From assembly GCA_013214425.1 (NCBI GenBank), contig JABSPN010000108.1, positions 1 through 8,784 on the forward strand: 8,784 bases of DNA, given 5' to 3'. A program made the translations under genes and the position numbers. The stretch is from Flavobacteriaceae bacterium. Its GTDB lineage: Bacteria; Bacteroidota; Bacteroidia; Flavobacteriales; Flavobacteriaceae. Each line of letters starts with the position of its first letter. The first letter of the stretch is position 1. Positions 6,304-8,784 of this stretch are shown here, piece by piece. The notes under the pieces were generated by a model. That model was not told the origin of the DNA, made no database searches, and was given only the letters and a program-made list of their open reading frames with translations.

Positions 6304-7816
6304 TTTCTTCCAACAATTTAGTTGCCCAGTAATCGCTCAATTTCCATTGCTTAATTATTTTCAATAATGAGGCTGGACTTTTGGCAATTCGTTTGCTTAA
6401 ATACAATGTTTTATTTCCCCTAATCTGTTCTTCCGTATAATGCAGCTTGTAGTACAATAACATCGTAGGGGTAGGTTTTGGTTCTATTTCCTCTTTATCC
6501 CAGGGTTTTACATGATTAAACCTAAATCCTCCAATAGGAGCTTTAAGGTGTAATATTTCTGGTTGCGGTAAGTAAATTATATCAACCCCCTCATTTCGGA
6601 GTTGCATACCAAAATCTTTATCTTCTCCGTAGCCAAATTCAAGTACATTACTAAACGCTAAGTTCTCTAATTTATCTCTTCTAACAAAGCTATTTCCAGC
6701 TCCAAATGTAGGCCATTGTACAATACGTTTAAAGAAGGGGATTTCTCCACTTTGCAGATAGGATGTTGTGGCTGCTTGTGCCCCATACTCGTTCAGTTTA
6801 TCAAATACATCAGCAATCAGATTGGGTTCGAATCGACCATCATCATCTGAAAGAAACACCCATTCGCTATTGGTTTTACTTAATGCCAGATTTCGAGCAT
6901 TACATACACCTGTTTTGTGAATGAATATATGTTCGATCTCAAATGGCCACGCTTCATTTTCAATATAATCTAAATCGGAAGTTCCCTTAGGATCAGGATT
7001 TTGCTCTACGATGTTAACTCGTTTAGGTAGACAAGGCTGATTTTTGAAATCTACCAAAACATCATATAAATATTCTCTCCTTCCTATAGTAGGTATAATG
7101 ACATCTAATTCGCGTTTTTCAACTACTTTCTTTTTACTCGAAACTTCTATTCCCTCTAACTGGCCATCTAACCAAGGTTTTCTTTTAATAGAAAAAGAAG
7201 AAAGTAGACTTAAGATATCGATACTTTTATCATGTATGATCCTGTTCCAGAATAATAAAAAGACCTTTTTTTGACCTAAATGCTCTTTTGTAAATTGATA
7301 GGTTGCCTTATTACTTCCGGAGAAAAGACCTGTAATGTTCTTGTTTTTAAGCAAAGTAGGATTTGAATAGCATAATAATCCATCTAACATTCCAAAATAA
7401 GCCAGAGAATTAATAAAGTAATCAAAGCCTAATGTCTTGGTAATATCTTTTTTTAAATACTGAATGACAGTAGCATGAACCCCTCCAACTAAGCTTGACA
7501 TAAACCATGTAGGAAACGTAACCTCTTTATTGATTTTTACAAATGGAGTGAGTTCCACATAGCCTATCGATTTTTTTATGTGATATTCAAAGTTAGGACT
7601 ATAAGAAACTAATAACTTGTCATGATAAAAAACGGCATTTAATTCTGTTTGATTTAGTTCCTCTTTTACTGACTCGTGACACCAAACTAATGTATGATCT
7701 GGAAAATCCTGAGCTAGTTTCAAAAAACCATCCATCAAATGCATTCCATTATAATCGTTTACCCCACTTTCCAGCGAGGTGATAGATTTGGAATTATGAT
7801 AAAATATCATTTGCAT
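6293..7816 (-). CDS. Bipartite glycosyltransferase: unassigned N-terminal region plus C-terminal GT2 domain
   Basis: Seen: 507 residues, long for a single GT2 enzyme. Residues about 236-435 form a clear GT-A domain: ELDVIIPTIGRREYL (236-250), KTGVCNARNLAL (301-312), WVFLSDDDGRF (319-329, Asp324-Asp326), FGAGNSFVRRD (371-381), EFGYGEDKDFGMQLR (393-407, Glu398-Asp399) and EILHLKAP (420-427). It should be an inverting, metal-dependent nucleotide-sugar transferase. Residues 1-230 are soluble, aromatic-rich and carry no motif I can assign to a catalytic family (for example HLMDGFLKL, TFPTWFMSSLVGGVHA and FDYFINSLAYFGMLDG). A basic linker around 226-235 (SSKKKVVEKR) separates the halves. The tail (450-507) is basic. 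The ATG at 7816 directly follows the upstream TAA (no gap); a second ATG two codons in is equally possible. The stop TAG (6293-6295) lies 11 bases inside the next gene. The GT2 assignment is firm; the N-terminal role is unknown. Confidence 0.88.
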   Translation of the reverse strand: MQMIFYHNSKSITSLESGVNDYNGMHLMDGFLKLAQDFPDHTLVWCHESVKEELNQTELNAVFYHDKLLVSYSPNFEYHIKKSIGYVELTPFVKINKEVTFPTWFMSSLVGGVHATVIQYLKKDITKTLGFDYFINSLAYFGMLDGLLCYSNPTLLKNKNITGLFSGSNKATYQFTKEHLGQKKVFLLFWNRIIHDKSIDILSLLSSFSIKRKPWLDGQLEGIEVSSKKKVVEKRELDVIIPTIGRREYLYDVLVDFKNQPCLPKRVNIVEQNPDPKGTSDLDYIENEAWPFEIEHIFIHKTGVCNARNLALSKTNSEWVFLSDDDGRFEPNLIADVFDKLNEYGAQAATTSYLQSGEIPFFKRIVQWPTFGAGNSFVRRDKLENLAFSNVLEFGYGEDKDFGMQLRNEGVDIIYLPQPEILHLKAPIGGFRFNHVKPWDKEEIEPKPTPTMLLYYKLHYTEEQIRGNKTLYLSKRIAKSPASLLKIIKQWKLSDYWATKLLEENEV

Positions 7817-8710
7817 TTAGGATACTATTGATCTATAATAGTTAATATTCTTAGTTGCTATTTTACCAATTTCAAAATGTTCTATAACGTGTTCCCTCGC
7901 GTTTAAGCCAAAGGCTCTGGCCTTTTCTTTATCGAGTAACAATTCATTCATTCGATTGGCAAATTCTTCAGTATCATCAGGATCAATTGTATAGCCTGTT
8001 TTACCATCAATCATCATTTCTTTTGCCCATCCCACATTGGAAGTGACTAATGTTTTCTCCATTGCCATGGCCTCAAGCCAGGTCATTGGAAAGGCTTCCG
8101 CATAACTAGGTAATACAACTATCTGAGCTTTACCTAAATAATCTTTTACTTCATGATATGGCACCTGATTGATAAACGAAACTGATTGTAGGGCATCTTC
8201 GGAAAGAATTTCTTTAATCATACCAACAGTAGATCGTCTGGTTAATACATCTACCACGTCTTTTCCGAGAAAAGTGAGGGTTGCATTAGAATTCTTCTGA
8301 TGCAGTAAATTAAACGCTTTAGCTAAAGCCAAAACGCCTTTTTTCCTAATCACACTTCCGAAGTACAAGAGACTATTTTCCTCAATTGCTATATCTGTCG
8401 GACTAAACATCTTGATATTTATTCCGTTATATATGATATCTATTTTGTTATTAATATCAAAAATCTCTGTCGTCTTTTTAGCTGTAAAATCACTTACTGA
8501 AACAATGTGATTAGCCGCCTCCAATCCTTTCTTTTCCATCCAAAAGTTTTTCTTCTTCTGGACTCTACCCTCTAAATCACAGAAGTAGGCATCAGATCCG
8601 TGTAGCCTTATCACTAGTGAAGTCTTAAGCTTCATACATGCAGCTATTCCTGTCCGATTACCGCACAAACTTTGGCCAAGGGGATGGCCGCATGGGCTGT
8701 GCGACTGCAT
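7817..8710 (-). CDS. GT4-family glycosyltransferase, 5'-truncated at a composition junction
   Basis: Seen: the frame opens at ATG 8710-8708, directly after an in-frame TGA (8713-8711), and gives 297 residues. From about residue 26 it reads as a normal GT4: SLVIRLHGSDAYF (31-43), NHIVSVSDF (67-75), IIYNGIN (92-98), LLYFGSVIRKKG (114-125) with donor-phosphate basic residues, and PSYAEAFPMTWLEAMAMEK (201-219) with the E-x7-E pair Glu205/Glu213. In full-length GT4 proteins the HGSD motif sits near residue 90-100; here it is at 37, and the first 20-25 residues (HSPCGHPLGQSLCG region) do not look like a GT4 N-terminus. That stretch is encoded by the GC-rich end segment. I infer that about 60-70 native residues, including the glycine-rich acceptor loop, are missing, and that the stated start is not the natural one. 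The donor half and the TAA stop (7817-7819) are intact, and the stop abuts the next start. Without its N-terminal strand the product is probably inactive. Confidence 0.75.
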   Translation of the reverse strand: MQSHSPCGHPLGQSLCGNRTGIAACMKLKTSLVIRLHGSDAYFCDLEGRVQKKKNFWMEKKGLEAANHIVSVSDFTAKKTTEIFDINNKIDIIYNGINIKMFSPTDIAIEENSLLYFGSVIRKKGVLALAKAFNLLHQKNSNATLTFLGKDVVDVLTRRSTVGMIKEILSEDALQSVSFINQVPYHEVKDYLGKAQIVVLPSYAEAFPMTWLEAMAMEKTLVTSNVGWAKEMMIDGKTGYTIDPDDTEEFANRMNELLLDKEKARAFGLNAREHVIEHFEIGKIATKNINYYRSIVS

Positions 8711-8784
8711 TCATCTTCAACGTCTGCAACTTCGGCGGTAACGGAAACACCATTTACGCCCGCTGCCCTGAGCCAGTCACAAAT
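8640..8784. other. GC-rich end segment, apparently foreign or chimeric DNA
   Basis: By hand count, bases 8641-8784 are about 55% G+C, in contrast to the clearly AT-rich remainder. The change coincides with loss of the GT4 reading frame; the break lies somewhere in about 8635-8665. Two frames run open to the right edge. On the plus strand, ATG 8638 onward gives 49 codons (33 of 49 ending in G or C; three Cys, Gly/Asn-rich). On the minus strand, 8784 to a TAG at 8646-8644 gives 46 codons with many G-initial, Ala/Val/Glu codons. They are exact antisense of one another, so at most one is likely real. The plus frame has the stronger third-position bias, while the minus frame has the more ordinary protein composition. 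I recognise neither product. Confidence 0.55.

Noticed and set aside
7044..7274. Plus-strand open frame of 76 codons
   Set aside because: Antisense to the linker and start of the GT2 domain in the 507-residue protein; no independent support.
8627..8632. AAGCTT site beside the composition junction, suggesting a cloning or ligation seam
   Set aside because: The same hexamer occurs several times elsewhere in the window (near 1028, 1181 and 2271), so its presence here is not informative.

Overview
The window is an AT-rich stretch of a polysaccharide (O-antigen, capsule or exopolysaccharide) gene cluster. Every convincing gene lies on the minus strand, so transcription runs from high to low coordinates. 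The proteins have the Lys/Ile/Asn/Phe-rich composition and domain styles of Bacteroidota, most likely a flavobacterium. Shine-Dalgarno-like sites are not apparent, which fits that phylum. This assignment is by composition and family resemblance only.

In transcription order the genes are: a 5'-truncated GT4 glycosyltransferase (7817-8710); a bipartite protein with an unassigned N-terminal region and a GT2 domain (6293-7816); a GT2 transferase (5281-6303); two GT4 transferases (4163-5281 and 3097-4170); a polytopic Wzy/O-antigen-ligase-like polymerase (1754-3103); a GT4 with a variant donor motif (784-1800); and the N-terminal half of a polyprenyl-phosphate sugar-1-phosphate transferase (priming enzyme, 24-725). 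From 8710 to 784 the genes abut or overlap by 0 to 47 bases, with no room for internal promoters or terminators, so they look like one translationally coupled operon. The only gap is 58 bases before the priming gene.

Together they would build a lipid-linked oligosaccharide. The priming transferase puts the first sugar phosphate on undecaprenyl phosphate, up to six glycosyltransferases extend it on the cytoplasmic face, and the Wzy-like protein polymerises (or ligates) it in the periplasm. No flippase, chain-length regulator, export protein or nucleotide-sugar synthesis gene is visible; these would have to lie outside the window.

Both ends are abnormal. At the left end the priming transferase frame hits an in-frame TAG at 24-26, yet the same frame continues beyond it with residues typical of the family (QQVYEELT), which looks like a point nonsense mutation or a sequence error. 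At the right end the GT4 loses its N-terminal region where the DNA changes abruptly to about 55% GC (roughly 8640-8784), which looks like a junction with foreign DNA or an assembly chimera. I found no RNA genes, CRISPR arrays, insertion sequences or clear regulatory sites, and no convincing novel system: the core is an ordinary surface-polysaccharide operon.
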